Shown here piece by piece: positions 50,801 through 62,379 of a stretch of DNA of 64,000 nucleotides (the stretch's first letter is position 1; each line of letters begins with the position of its first letter). The DNA lies in assembly GCA_016713335.1 (NCBI GenBank), contig JADJPH010000006.1, positions 1 through 64,000 of the forward strand, given 5' to 3'. The stretch is from Candidatus Fredericiella danica (lineage in GTDB: Bacteria; Chloroflexota; Anaerolineae; Caldilineales; Caldilineaceae). The notes beneath the pieces are model-generated. The model was not told the origin of the DNA, did no database searches, and was given only the letters and a program-made list of their open reading frames with translations. Both the position numbers and the translations under genes were made by a program.

Positions 50801-53800
50801 CGCCTGCTCGTAGACGCTGCTCCATTGGAAACTATAGACCACCGCCTCCAACTCCGCTTCGGGGTAGGGCTGATAGTCCGGCGTGAGCGTAATGACGTCG
50901 ATTGCACCTTCTTTCCCAGCTTCCACCACATAGGACTGCGGGCTGAGGCCAACGTAGAACTCGCCGCGGTGGACCGGGAAGCTGGTGCTGACGTAGACCT
51001 GCTGGCTTGTGGGGCTGGTGATTGTCGTATCCAGCGACCAGGTCTGGCTGCTGATCGACTCACCCAGGTCTGCCGGCAACGTGAGCACGAATGCACCGTT
51101 GCTGCCGGTGACGCCCTTGCCCTCCTGCGTTACGCCGAGGTTGCCTGCTGCATACGGATCATAGGCGACCTGGTCCGGGTCGAAGGGGTCAAAGCTATAG
51201 TACTTACCGTCTGGGGCATCGGGCCAACTGAATGAGTAGGACGAAGCAATGATACGCCAGTCAACAGGGGCATCGACCAATGGGCTGCCGCTGTAGTAAT
51301 CGGCCTGTACGGTGGCAGTGATCGTTTCCCCCTGGATGTAGGACGGCTGATTGGTGGTGGTATTGATCTCAAATTCCGGTTTGACATACTCAGCCACCTG
51401 GATGGAGACGCTGCCATAGACCTTGTTGTCTGGGTCTCCACCACGCGCCATCTCCGCATTGAGTGAGTAGTAACCGGTCGTTGCATCCGGGGCAAGTAGG
51501 AACTCGCCGTTCAGTGTGCCAAAATCATTGGTCTGGAAGACCTGTTCCTGGACAACCGTGCCCATGTTGTTCTGCACCTTGACGGTGACCGGGGTTCCAC
51601 CATCCGGCACTGTCCAGATGTCGTCCTTGAGCACACGCACGATGCCTTTCCAGTCGACAGTCTGTCCCGGCCGGTAGATTGGCCGGTCCGAGTAGAGCGT
51701 CAACACCACCTGGTCATAGGAGCCGTAGGTATTGACATTGAACGACCACGGCTCGATCCCTGTATTCCAGTCACTGGAAACGACGGCGAAGCCTGGTTTG
51801 CCTGGTTCGCCTGTGGCAGCAAAGGCCGGCTGATACTGGTCGTTGGCGGTCAAATTCAGATTGGCTACGGCAATGCCGTCATCGCCTGTGGTTGCGCTGC
51901 CGAGTGTGGCGCCGCTCTTGGTGAAGGTGACCTCTGCATTGTTGACGGGTAGCCCGTCTTGAAGTCCGGTCACCCAGGCCAGACTATTACCATCATTGGC
52001 GCGCTTAAAGGTAATGTTGTTGTTGGAGAGAACAATGACTGCCTTCTGCACACTGGACTGAGGCTGCTGCCCATCATCCGGCGACGGGGGCTGGCGCACC
52101 TCCAACAGATAGATGCCTGGCGGCAGTGGCTTGCCATCGGCGCCGTCCAGTTTGAATCCAGTCAAATTGATGGTGTTTGCTTCGCCTTCCGCAGGCGCGG
52201 ACTTGGCCCAGATGCGATTCTGGTCTGCGTCGGGCACCACAAATGAGTCCCAGATCGAGTAGCTGTTTTCGCCTGCCAACTGATACAGATCGGTCAGCGA
52301 GAGCTTATACAACTCCGCATCCACCTGCTCCACGTTGCGGTATTTCACGCCAACAACGGTCATCGTATAGGCGCTGTAGCTGGTGAAGCGGTCGAGATCG
52401 ATCTGGACGAGGGGCGGGTAATCGCCGGTCGTAAAGGTCAGGTTGTACGGCTCGCCCAACGTGTTACCGTACATATCGGTGATGTCGGGGCCGAGGCTGA
52501 CCGTGTAGGTGGTTTTCGGGTCCTTATACCAATTCAGGGTCAGGTGCGTGCCGTAGTCATAGGGAATGTTGACGTTAATTGTATCAGCGCCCTGATTGGT
52601 ATTTTCGTAGTAGTCCGTGTAGGTATACGAGACCACCTGGGTCGTACTCAGGGGTGGCGGCGAAATCTGGATGCTATTGAGCACCGACGTGCTGCTCACA
52701 GGTGCAGTGAAGCGGACGCGTAGTTCCGACTCAGGATTGACACCTTCGGCGTCAGGCAGGATCGACGTGCTCGCAACGGCGGGCAGTGGCACGACTGTGA
52801 AATTGCCGCCAAATGCGTCGCGCAGATGTCCCTGCTGGCTCGGGGACTGAGCCGTATCGGCAACGGCGATGTTGTACTGAACGCCCCAATCCAGCGGGGC
52901 TGCCGGGGTGAAGACCATGACAGTACTCGTCATGTTCCAAGTATAGGCTCCTTCGACGGACGCGCCGTCGTTGTCGGCGGGCGTCAGGGTAAAAGCTGCC
53001 TCACTGCTGGCAGGGTCCATCGGCTGGCTAAAGGTCACCGTGACCGCGGTAGTGGGGCTGACGAAGATGCCACTGGGGGCCGAACTCAGCACGATCGGCG
53101 CCGCAATGGTGAAGCTGAAGGTGTAGGGGGCAGCCATCGCCTCGCCCGCTACATCCGTGAGGGCGGCAACGGTGACCGCGTACTTCATCCCGCCCGCCAA
53201 TGGCGTTGCCGGCTGGAACTGGTAGACGCTGGTGCTGATCCATTGGCCTGTACCTTCTACGGCCGGATCGAAGCTAAGCGGCTGGGGAAGACCGGCTTGA
53301 TCTTCAACCCCCATCAATGGCACGGCTGGCCGGTTGAAAATCACCACGATCGGTGCGTTGGGGTCGCTACCCTCCGCGCCGTCCGATGGTTGGGTCGCAC
53401 TCACGGCGAATGGGCCGGTGGTCTGGATGAGAATGCTGACCGGATTTGCCAGAAAGGATCCATCACTGGCTTGCGCCGCGGAGATCGTCAGACGATAGGA
53501 AGTATCCGGCGCCGGCGTCTCACTCGGTGTGAAGGTGATGTTGGCGCCTTCAACGGCAACCTCACCGGCCAGTGACGGCGCCACTGCGACCGTCGCCGTG
53601 GCCATCTCTTTGTCAAAGGTGAATACGACCGCTCCTCCATCCCAACGATTGCCATTTGCCGGCGTTGTGCTGAGCAGCACCGGCGCGGGCGTTGCCGATT
53701 GGGCCAGGGCGGTCTGCGGTAGCGCAGCCATGCCCAGTGCCGGTGTGATGGCAGCCAGGACCAATGCCAGTACAACCAACCAGTGCGCGGTTTTCGCACA

Positions 53801-53815
53801 TGAGTGACAGGACAC
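47831..53815 (-). CDS. Bacterial alpha-2-macroglobulin, exported
   Basis: Very large (1994 residues) protease-trapping defence protein of the YfhM type. The start is GTG 53815, six nt after AGGAGG, giving a signal peptide that ends near ALAQSATPAP. N-terminal Big_5/SbsA-like Ig domains (about 45-450) come first, then macroglobulin domains (about 700-1200). The bait/helical region carries KGGGGGGDGGIDVREEFPDTAYW. The thioester motif is YPYECNEQ (CNEQ, Cys codon near 49279), so the reactive Cys-Gln bond should form. A terpenoid-like toroid domain follows. A membrane anchor Cys is not obvious. It lies downstream of the PBP1C gene, a conserved bacterial pairing that suggests protection of a broken wall against host or rival proteases. 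Confidence 0.93.
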   Translation of the reverse strand: MSCHSCAKTAHWLVVLALVLAAITPALGMAALPQTALAQSATPAPVLLSTTPANGNRWDGGAVVFTFDKEMATATVAVAPSLAGEVAVEGANITFTPSETPAPDTSYRLTISAAQASDGSFLANPVSILIQTTGPFAVSATQPSDGAEGSDPNAPIVVIFNRPAVPLMGVEDQAGLPQPLSFDPAVEGTGQWISTSVYQFQPATPLAGGMKYAVTVAALTDVAGEAMAAPYTFSFTIAAPIVLSSAPSGIFVSPTTAVTVTFSQPMDPASSEAAFTLTPADNDGASVEGAYTWNMTSTVMVFTPAAPLDWGVQYNIAVADTAQSPSQQGHLRDAFGGNFTVVPLPAVASTSILPDAEGVNPESELRVRFTAPVSSTSVLNSIQISPPPLSTTQVVSYTYTDYYENTNQGADTINVNIPYDYGTHLTLNWYKDPKTTYTVSLGPDITDMYGNTLGEPYNLTFTTGDYPPLVQIDLDRFTSYSAYTMTVVGVKYRNVEQVDAELYKLSLTDLYQLAGENSYSIWDSFVVPDADQNRIWAKSAPAEGEANTINLTGFKLDGADGKPLPPGIYLLEVRQPPSPDDGQQPQSSVQKAVIVLSNNNITFKRANDGNSLAWVTGLQDGLPVNNAEVTFTKSGATLGSATTGDDGIAVANLNLTANDQYQPAFAATGEPGKPGFAVVSSDWNTGIEPWSFNVNTYGSYDQVVLTLYSDRPIYRPGQTVDWKGIVRVLKDDIWTVPDGGTPVTVKVQNNMGTVVQEQVFQTNDFGTLNGEFLLAPDATTGYYSLNAEMARGGDPDNKVYGSVSIQVAEYVKPEFEINTTTNQPSYIQGETITATVQADYYSGSPLVDAPVDWRIIASSYSFSWPDAPDGKYYSFDPFDPDQVAYDPYAAGNLGVTQEGKGVTGSNGAFVLTLPADLGESISSQTWSLDTTITSPTSQQVYVSTSFPVHRGEFYVGLSPQSYVVEAGKEGAIDVITLTPDYQPYPEAELEAVVYSFQWSSVYEQAEDGAYYWKSTAERTPVFTTTITTGADGTAVINFVARQAGQYQVTATGKDTKDNTISSAVYVYASGAADASGYVPWPRENNDRIELVADKKLYKPGDTAKILVPNPFTGPVKALVTLERSGVIEARVIELTGSSQTIDVPVTAEQIPNVFVGVVLVKGVDETNPYVATRVGYAKLSVDTAQKQLTVDIKPSGEVFAPGDVVTYTITVTDDEGNPAPNAETSLALVDKAVLSLAPTWMAPQSLVSIFYSERPLGVTTGSLIVINQDRVSQQLAEGGKGGGGGGGDGGIDVREEFPDTAYWRADALTNENGVIEFSLPLPDSLTTWVLTARSITADTLVGEATNEIVVTKDLQVRPALPRFFTAGDRAIIGGVVLNTTDAPISDGTFTFAIAGATLDSGDAVQSFTAEPNVPVRFDFPISVDPKALTVVVTMTAQAGDLSDGVKMTLPVLRYQSPEVVATGGMAPPEGVTEAIYVPKGATDEGELTLTLDPSLAAGLMDGLAYLEHYPYECNEQTVSRFLPNLFTVRALRQLGIEDPALESSLSYQIGIGVQRLVSRQNADGGWGYWADQESAPFISAYVLWGLVNADQLGYTVDANVLSRGADYLGGQFVAPDDVTEPYQLNQMTFMHYVLASMYRGDAGRMSTLYDVRERLDSYGQAFLAMAMNLVDSTDPRVGTLMDGLLGSANLTATGAWWTDETLDLQIMATDLRSTAIILDAFVQTRPSTEILPNVVRWLMSARQNGRWQTTQENAWSIMALTDWMSYTGELQANYDWSATLNDTELGKGSFTSPTDQQVLRVAITDLVRDQANLLAIGRSDGPGQLYYTTYLRYFLDAMAIPPADRGMTIERSFFKNGEQVSTVQEGDILSVTVTIVAPTNLYHVMVQTPIPAGTEALNPDLPTGPQYGEDGQPVLKPIGPGSNSWYSWTPASLDYRDDSVNLFATYMPAGTYQYTFQLRAAFAGEYRVLPAVGEMMYFPEVWGRSAGQMLTITK

Positions 53816-53929
53816 GATGGACCTCCTCAAGACAGCTAAATCGTAATGAATTTGAATTTCGCAATGAAAATAGGCGGAGCATACGACTCACCTTTTCGAT
53901 GGCGCTCCGCGACGAACAGTATAGGATTG

Positions 53930-53938
53930 ATTATAGCA
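53930..53938 (-). promoter_or_regulatory. Extended -10 promoter of the macroglobulin gene
   Basis: Minus strand TGCTATAAT, about 115 nt upstream of GTG 53815 in the 196-nt gap after the PBP gene; no good -35. Confidence 0.4.
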
Positions 53939-54011
53939 GGCTTTGGCGCGTCGTGATCCGCCTCGAACTCAGTCCAAAATAAGACGCATCTCCGATGACT
54001 GCGCCCACCTG

Positions 54012-56597
<2,586 letters not shown>

Positions 56598-56718
56598 ATT
56601 GTCATTGCAACGCTACACCAATCCCGGCGTGTTCCCGAGATTCCGAAAAAAGTCGATGCAAAGACGCTAGCCAATCGTGACGGCTATGTGGAAAAGACGC
56701 TGCGCACTGGCGCCTGTC

Positions 56719-57309
56719 CTACTGCTGTTTTCTTCGATAGGCAATCTCCTCGTTGAGTTGATGCTGTGCGGAGCGCACACCCTGAGGTGATGCCGCAAAA
56801 TTCATTGCATCCTTCTTTGGAATTGCAATCTTTGCCGCCGTTGCAAAGGCATCCTGATTCGCCGCCGCAAAAATGAACTCCCAGCTATACTTCTCGCGCT
56901 GATGCTGGATCATCGCTGAGATCTTGAGATACGTATAGTCACGGCTCGCATTCTCCAACCCATCGGTCAAGATCGCCACGATCACCTTGCTGGGTCGCTC
57001 CGTCTCCGGCATGGCCGCGAGGCGTGCGCCGAGATCGTCGATGGTGCGCCCGATGGCATCAAGCAGGGCGGTGGTGCCGCGCGGCTGATAGGTCTGGTTG
57101 TCGAGCGGCGGCACTTGATGGATGTCCACGCTCTGGTGCACTACCTGGTACTCATGGTCAAAGAGCACGAGCGTAAAATTGGCGCGTCCCGGCACTTGTT
57201 GCTGGCTTTCCAGAAAGCTATTGAACCCCCCAATGGCGTCTGAGGCAATGGACTGCATGGAACCCGAACGATCCAAGACATAAGCGATTTCCGTGAGATC
57301 GGCTTGCAT
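56719..57309 (-). CDS. VWA-domain protein
   Basis: Cytoplasmic von Willebrand A protein of 196 residues. The start is ATG 57309 with AGGAGGT 5-11 nt upstream. The MIDAS is complete: DRSGSM (DxSxS), RGTTALLD (Thr) and LTDGLENAS (Asp). No signal peptide or membrane segment is seen. Family members include TerY-like and other metal-dependent scaffold proteins; the partner is unknown. It stands alone between pbpC and the MaoC gene. Confidence 0.85.
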   Translation of the reverse strand: MQADLTEIAYVLDRSGSMQSIASDAIGGFNSFLESQQQVPGRANFTLVLFDHEYQVVHQSVDIHQVPPLDNQTYQPRGTTALLDAIGRTIDDLGARLAAMPETERPSKVIVAILTDGLENASRDYTYLKISAMIQHQREKYSWEFIFAAANQDAFATAAKIAIPKKDAMNFAASPQGVRSAQHQLNEEIAYRRKQQ

Positions 57310-57381
57310 GAGGACCTCCTGCCTGGGCAGTCGAAATTGTAAGGGTGAAGTGCTTTCCATTTTAGCACATTTTTGGAGCGA

Positions 57382-57837
57382 TCATGCCGGGCGACGGAGG
57401 AACATGCCAAAACTCTCGTGCCACATCACCTGTTCGCCATGCTGGTTGGTGACTTCCATGCGAAACTTGATGGTGCCGCGGTCCGGTTTGGTCTGCGACG
57501 GGCGGTTTGCCAGCACGACCACGCGTGCCGACAGGGTGTCGCCGGGGCGGACGGGCAGCGTCCAGCGCAGTTGTTCAATACCGGGTGAGCCGATACTGGC
57601 AGACTTACTCAGGACTGTATCCACCAGCATCCGCATAGCGATGCCACAAGTCTGCCAGCCGCTGGCGATAATGCCGCCGAACGGGGAGTGCGCGGCTGCG
57701 ACGGGGTCGATGTGAAAGGGTTGCGGGTCGAATTCGCGGGCAAAGCGAATGATTTCCTCTTCGGTGACGGTCTTGCTACCGAGTTCGAGGCTGGCATCGG
57801 GGGTGAAGTCTTCCAGGTAGTATTGGTATTGTGGCAT
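57382..57837 (-). CDS. MaoC-like (R)-specific hydratase
   Basis: Hot-dog fold hydratase, 151 residues, that adds water to enoyl-CoA or similar thioesters. The catalytic region FDPQPFHIDPVAAAHSPFGGIIASGWQT has the Asp and His of the hydratase motif. The end reads MWHESFGMFLRRPA. It lies near the alpha-methylacyl-CoA racemase gene on the opposite strand, which agrees with acyl-CoA metabolism, though shared regulation is not shown. Confidence 0.9.
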   Translation of the reverse strand: MPQYQYYLEDFTPDASLELGSKTVTEEEIIRFAREFDPQPFHIDPVAAAHSPFGGIIASGWQTCGIAMRMLVDTVLSKSASIGSPGIEQLRWTLPVRPGDTLSARVVVLANRPSQTKPDRGTIKFRMEVTNQHGEQVMWHESFGMFLRRPA

Positions 57838-57974
57838 TTGTGGTCTATTCCTTGGTCAGTATGCGATGGCGCTTGCGGTATTGAACGACGGCGGCGCAAA
57901 GTGCGCAAGTTTTCGGCGAGTGCGCTTCAAATTTTGGGGCGCCTGTTGCGCCAGGGGGAGGACGGGGGGAAATG

Positions 57975-58020
57975 ATCAACGCGGAGATGCGGAGGGGCGC
58001 GGAGAGCGCGGAGGAGGATC
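57975..58020. repeat. GCGGAG-rich repeat remnant
   Basis: Units such as ACGCGGAGATGCGGAGGGG and GCGCGGAGAGCGCGGAGG. Looks like the dispersed simple repeats seen elsewhere in the window. The gap 57838-58116 holds no supported gene. Confidence 0.45.
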
Positions 58021-58116
58021 TGAAACACACCCGTTTCCGGGTAGTGTAGTGGCACGCCAATAATCATGCTACAATGCGGCCTGATGGTCACACTGTCTTG
58101 CAGCAAGAGGTGAAAT

Positions 58117-58311
58117 ATGCCAAGAAAGAGCGTTGGAGAACCAAGAGAAGATGCAGCTGCGGCAAGGAAAACCGGTGCTGAAGCAGCAGTGCGCATGTCA
58201 ACGCCGGACGCAGATCTCTGGGACGAACTGGTAAGGCTGCGCAAACTAATTGAACAGGAGTGGCGTTCACCTCTCAGTGGCGTGGAACTTCTGGAACAGG
58301 ATCGTCGATAA
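58117..58311 (+). CDS. Small hypothetical protein
   Basis: 64 residues, starting MPRKSVGEPREDAAAARKTG. AAGAGGTGA lies 6 nt before ATG 58117. The second half, DADLWDELVRLRKLIEQEWRSP, could be a helix that binds DNA or a partner. No family recognised. It ends 27 nt before the racemase gene and may share its transcript. Confidence 0.45.
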   Translation: MPRKSVGEPREDAAAARKTGAEAAVRMSTPDADLWDELVRLRKLIEQEWRSPLSGVELLEQDRR

Positions 58312-58338
58312 GCATCTCTGCATCCAGGCAAAGCCGAG

Positions 58339-59492
58339 GTGGCTGTGGGACCGCTTCAAGACTTAAAGGTGATCGAATTTGCAGGGATTGGCCCCGGTCC
58401 CTTTGCGGCCATGCTCTTTGCCGACATGGGGGCCGAGGTGATTCGGATCGAGCGCAAGAGCGCCGCGCGACGACCGCTCAGCCTGCTCAATGCGGGGCCT
58501 TTTGACGTGGCCGGGCGCGGCCGGCTGGCGGTTGCCCTGGATCTGAAACGCCCGGCCGGCGTGGCCGCGGCGTTGCGTCTGATTGAACAGGCCGATGCCT
58601 TGATCGAGGGCTACCGTCCCGGCGTCATGGAGCGGCTTGGACTGGGCCCGGAAGTCTGCCTGGCGCGTAACCCACGGTTGGTTTTTGGCCGCATGACCGG
58701 TTGGGGGGGCAGACCGGTCCCCTGGCGCCCACCGCCGGTCATGACATCAACTATATCGCGCTCTCCGGTGCACTCCATGCCATTGGGACGCCCAAACAGC
58801 CGCTGCCACCGCTCAACCTGGTGGGGGACTTTGGCGGTGGCGCGTTGATCCTGGCGTGGGGCATGATGGCGGCCATCTGGGCGGCGCAGCGTTCGGGGCA
58901 GGGGCAGGTCGTTGATGCGGCGATGGCGGACGGCGCAGCGTTGTTGATGGCGACGATCTATGGTGTAAAAGCGGCCGGTCTTTGGAGTAACGAACGCGGC
59001 CAGAATCTGCTCGATGGCGGGGCGCCATTTTACGGTGTGTATGCATGCGCCGACGGCAAGTTTGTGGCCGTTGGGCCGATCGAATTGCCCTTCTATCAGG
59101 AGTTTCTGCGCCGGGCGGGCATTGACGATCCCATGCTGGCGAACCCCTACGATGTCGCGACATGGGGCGAGCAGCGCAAGCGGCTGGCGGCGATCTTTCT
59201 GACGCGCACGCGCGACGAGTGGTGTGCGCTCTATGCAGGCGCCGATGCCTGTGTAGCGCCTGTGCTTGACCTGGATGAGGCGCCACAGCATCCACACAAC
59301 GTGGCGCGTGAAACGTTTGTCGAGGTCGATGGGGTGACACAGCCGGCGCCGGCGCCGCGTCTCAGCCGCACGCCGGCGGCGATCCGGTGGGCGCCGCCGC
59401 TGCCGGGGGCCAATACGGAGGCTGTCCTCCGGAACGCCGGCTATACCGACCGCGACATTGACGAACTGCGATCGGCCGGCGCCATCGAGTGA
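58339..59492 (+). CDS. Alpha-methylacyl-CoA racemase (CaiB/BaiF family), one frameshift
   Basis: Interconverts (R)- and (S)-2-methylacyl-CoA, needed for breakdown of branched acids. The N-terminal LKVIEFAGIGPGPFAAMLFADMGAEVIRIER is typical of this subgroup, as is PPLNLVGDFGGGALILAWG with the catalytic Asp of the domain. The frame breaks at the G-run at about 58702-58710 (seven Gs; eight restore MTGWGGQTGPLAPTAGHDINYIALSGALHAIG). The start is GTG 58339 or GTG 58345. Restored length is about 385 residues. A MaoC hydratase gene lies upstream on the opposite strand. Confidence 0.9.
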
Positions 59493-59538
59493 GGACAGGC
59501 TCGTAACAACGGCCAAAGCTACGCCGCATCCATAAGAA

Positions 59539-59570
59539 AACGGGGTGACAGTTTACACTGTCACCCCGTT
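59539..59570. terminator. Bidirectional terminator
   Basis: Perfect stem AACGGGGTGACAGT and its complement with a four-base loop, placed between the convergent racemase and S1-domain genes; T-rich on both flanks. Confidence 0.85.
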
Positions 59571-59598
59571 CAACTTGTTTGTTACGGATCGACCGGCG

Positions 59599-60489
59599 TT
59601 ACTTCTTGCCCGTTGTGGCCTGGCTGGTGCTAAGCGTGCGGGCCATGATCTCTTCCTGCTCTATGCGCTTCTGTTCGAGCTGGCTGCGCTTGTCTTGACG
59701 CTTTGCCTTGGTGCTGGTGGGAAGCGTTACGCCGCTCTTTTCCTGCGCCCTCAAAAAGGCGAGTTGCATTGGCGATAGCACTTCGACTTCAGCAAATTGA
59801 TCCACCAACTCGGGTTCTGGCGCGGCTGCTTCAGCGATCTGCGACTCGGCCTGGGCGCCGGCTTCTTCAGCGACTTCCGGTTCTTCACGAAGGCCCTTGA
59901 TACTGAGGTCCACGCGGCTGCGCCGGCGGGCAATCTCAATAATGCGGGCTTCAATCGTCTGCCCAACCTGCACCACATCTTCCGGCTTGGCCACGAAGCG
60001 TTCGCCCATTTCGCGGACATGGAGCAGGGCGTCGCGGCCGATGCCGATATCGACAAAGGCCCCATAGGGGAGGATGCGCGTGACGGTGCCTTCGACAATG
60101 TCATCCTTCTGCAGGTCACGGATCGTGCGCTGGCCCGGCTCGATCAAGGTCAGGCTGATGCGATTGCGATCGCGGTCCAGCTTCTTGATCCAAAGCGTGA
60201 CTTCCTGGCCTTCCTGGAGCACGTCACCCACCTTGCCGACGCGCCGCGTCGACAACTCGGATACATGAACCAAACCATCGCGGCCAACGCCAATGTCGAC
60301 GAACGCGCCAAACTCGGTCACTCGTTTGACGGTGCCATTAACCTGCTGACCGACGCTCAAAATCCTCACCACGCGACTGGCATCGGCGGCGCCGTCGTTG
60401 TTTGCTGCCACTGCAGCAGCAGGTTCAGCGACAGCGGGGATCGACGCTTCGACCGTTGCTGCGGCTTCGGTGGCTTGCTGCTCACTCAT
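59599..60489 (-). CDS. Two-S1-domain RNA-binding protein
   Basis: 296 residues. An Ala/Glu-rich N-terminus precedes two S1 domains at about 45-115 (VNGTVKRVTEFGAFVDIGVGRDGLVHVSEL) and 127-200 (VEGTVTRILPYGAFVDIGIGRDALLHV), followed by an acidic linker and a Lys/Glu helical C-terminus. GAGGAGAG precedes ATG 60489. Resembles ribosomal protein S1-like or polynucleotide-phosphorylase-type S1 proteins of reduced length; probably helps translation or RNA turnover. Confidence 0.9.
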   Translation of the reverse strand: MSEQQATEAAATVEASIPAVAEPAAAVAANNDGAADASRVVRILSVGQQVNGTVKRVTEFGAFVDIGVGRDGLVHVSELSTRRVGKVGDVLQEGQEVTLWIKKLDRDRNRISLTLIEPGQRTIRDLQKDDIVEGTVTRILPYGAFVDIGIGRDALLHVREMGERFVAKPEDVVQVGQTIEARIIEIARRRSRVDLSIKGLREEPEVAEEAGAQAESQIAEAAAPEPELVDQFAEVEVLSPMQLAFLRAQEKSGVTLPTSTKAKRQDKRSQLEQKRIEQEEIMARTLSTSQATTGKK

Positions 60490-60720
60490 AGGGAATGTCC
60501 TCTCCTCAACTACCGGCGCCGGTCTTGACGAGCGCCTCGCTCCACAAAGTGCAGGAATTTTATTGTCAAAATACTATCAGTTCGGGTGACAATCAACGAT
60601 GATCGCCGCTTATCCGCTCCAGTATAATGCGCAAATGGGCTATTTACCTAAAATCCGTCATCCTTGTGAAACATGAGAAACGCAAGGCGTGGTGCGAAAA
60701 CATCGATTGGGCGCATCCGC

Positions 60721-60729
60721 TGGTATAAT
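60721..60729 (+). promoter_or_regulatory. Extended -10 promoter of the carboxypeptidase gene
   Basis: TGGTATAAT, consensus TATAAT with TGn, 120 nt before GTG 60849. Another TATAAT is at 60623. No good -35 for either. Confidence 0.45.
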
Positions 60730-60848
60730 TTCGGCATCCTGTAATGCGATTGTATAGAGGACTGTTCGGCTTCCGCAAACAGGGTGAAGGCTTCCGCCTT
60801 TTGTGCGGGGTTTCCAGGCCAGCAATTGGAGCATTGAAAGGAATCCAA

Positions 60849-62364
60849 GTGGATACGGTAATTGAGCAGAAGCGCGCTGAACTGCTAGCCCGTTGGCGCG
60901 AAATTGGGGATCTAAATTCCGTCAGTGCGTTGATGGGATGGGATCAGTCCACCTATATGCCGCCCGCGGGCGGCAGTGCACGCGCCCGCCAATTGGGTTT
61001 GATTCAGAAATTGTACCACGAGCGCGCGACGGATCCGGCCATCGGGCGGTTGCTGGATGTACTCCAGCCGTATGCCGACAGCCTGTCCCCGGACTCAGAA
61101 GATGCGGCGATGCTGCGCGTCGGGCGCCGCAATTATGACCGGCTTACCAAAGTACCGGTCGAATTTGCGGCACAGATGGCAGAGCATGGCGCCGAGTCAT
61201 ACGATGTCTGGGCAGAAGCCCGGCCCGACAATGATTTTGCGCGCGTCCAGCCCTATTTGGAGAAGTCGCTCGAATTGAGCCGTCAGTTGGCCAACTATTT
61301 TCCCGGCTACGAACACATTGCCGATCCGCTGATCGATATCCAGGATTATGGCATGAGCGCCGCCACCATTGGCCCGCTGTTTGAGGCACTGCGCCGTGAA
61401 TTGACGCCGTTGGTGAAGGCAATTGCGGCGCAACCGCAAGTGGACGACAGTTTCATGCGCCGCGCCTACCCGTTGACCGGCAGCGCGCCTTCGGGGAGAA
61501 GTCATCACCGCCTACGGTTATGATTTCCGGCGTGGGCGCCAGGATACGACGTTGCACCCCTTCATGACGAAATTTGCCTGGGGGGATGCTCGGATCACGA
61601 CACGCTTTGATGAGAACGACCTGGGAGGCGCGCTCTTCAGCAGCATGCACGAGACGGGGCATGCCCTCTACGAGATGGGCATCAAGGAAAGCTTTGAAGG
61701 GACGCCGCTGGACGGCGGCACTTCGGCGGGCGTCCACGAAAGCCAGTCACGGCTATGGGAAAATGTCGTTGGCAGGAGCGCGCGTTTCTGGGGTCATTAC
61801 TATCCGCAATTGTGCGACACCTTCCCGGAGCAACTGGCGGATGTCAGCGAAGAGCAATTCTACCGCGGGATCAATAAGGTGGAGCCGTCGCTGATCCGCA
61901 CGGAGGCGGACGAGGTCACGTACAACCTGCACGTGATCATCCGGTTCGGTCTGGAATTGGATCTGCTGGAAGGCAACCTAAGTGTTGCGGAATTGCCTGA
62001 AGCCTGGCATGCACGGTATCAGGAAAGTCTAGGCGTGCACGCACCGGATAATCGCGACGGCGTGATGCAGGATGTCCACTGGTTTGCGGGGCAGGTTGGC
62101 GGTCTCTTTCAGGGATATACCCTGGGCAACATCATGAGCGCCCAGTTCTATGGTGCAGCACTGAGCGCCCACCCTGAGATTCCGATGCAAATTGGCCGTG
62201 GCGAATTCAGCCTGCTGCATACCTGGCTCCGCGAAAACATCTACCAATACGGGAGCCAGTTCACGGCAGACGAACTACTACGCCGCGTGACGGGGAGTCC
62301 GCTCACCTTACAGCCGTATCTGACCTATCTGCGCACGAAGTACGCGGCGATCTATGGACTCTAG
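60849..62364 (+). CDS. Carboxypeptidase Taq (M32 metallopeptidase), at least one frameshift
   Basis: Cytoplasmic metal-dependent carboxypeptidase of about 505 residues. The start is GTG 60849 after AAAGGA (MDTVIEQKRAELLARWREIG). Family blocks are SALMGWDQSTYMPP, YGYDFRRGRQD, HPFMTKFAWGDARITTRFDEND, the zinc motif MHETGHALYE (HETGH at about 61648) and HESQSRLWENVVGRS with the third ligand Glu. The frame shifts between 61475 and 61505 (AFGE.VITAYGYD must be recovered), perhaps by two indels. The ROK kinase gene converges 16 nt after the stop. Confidence 0.92.
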
Positions 62365-62379
62365 CCGGTTTTCGCCGGT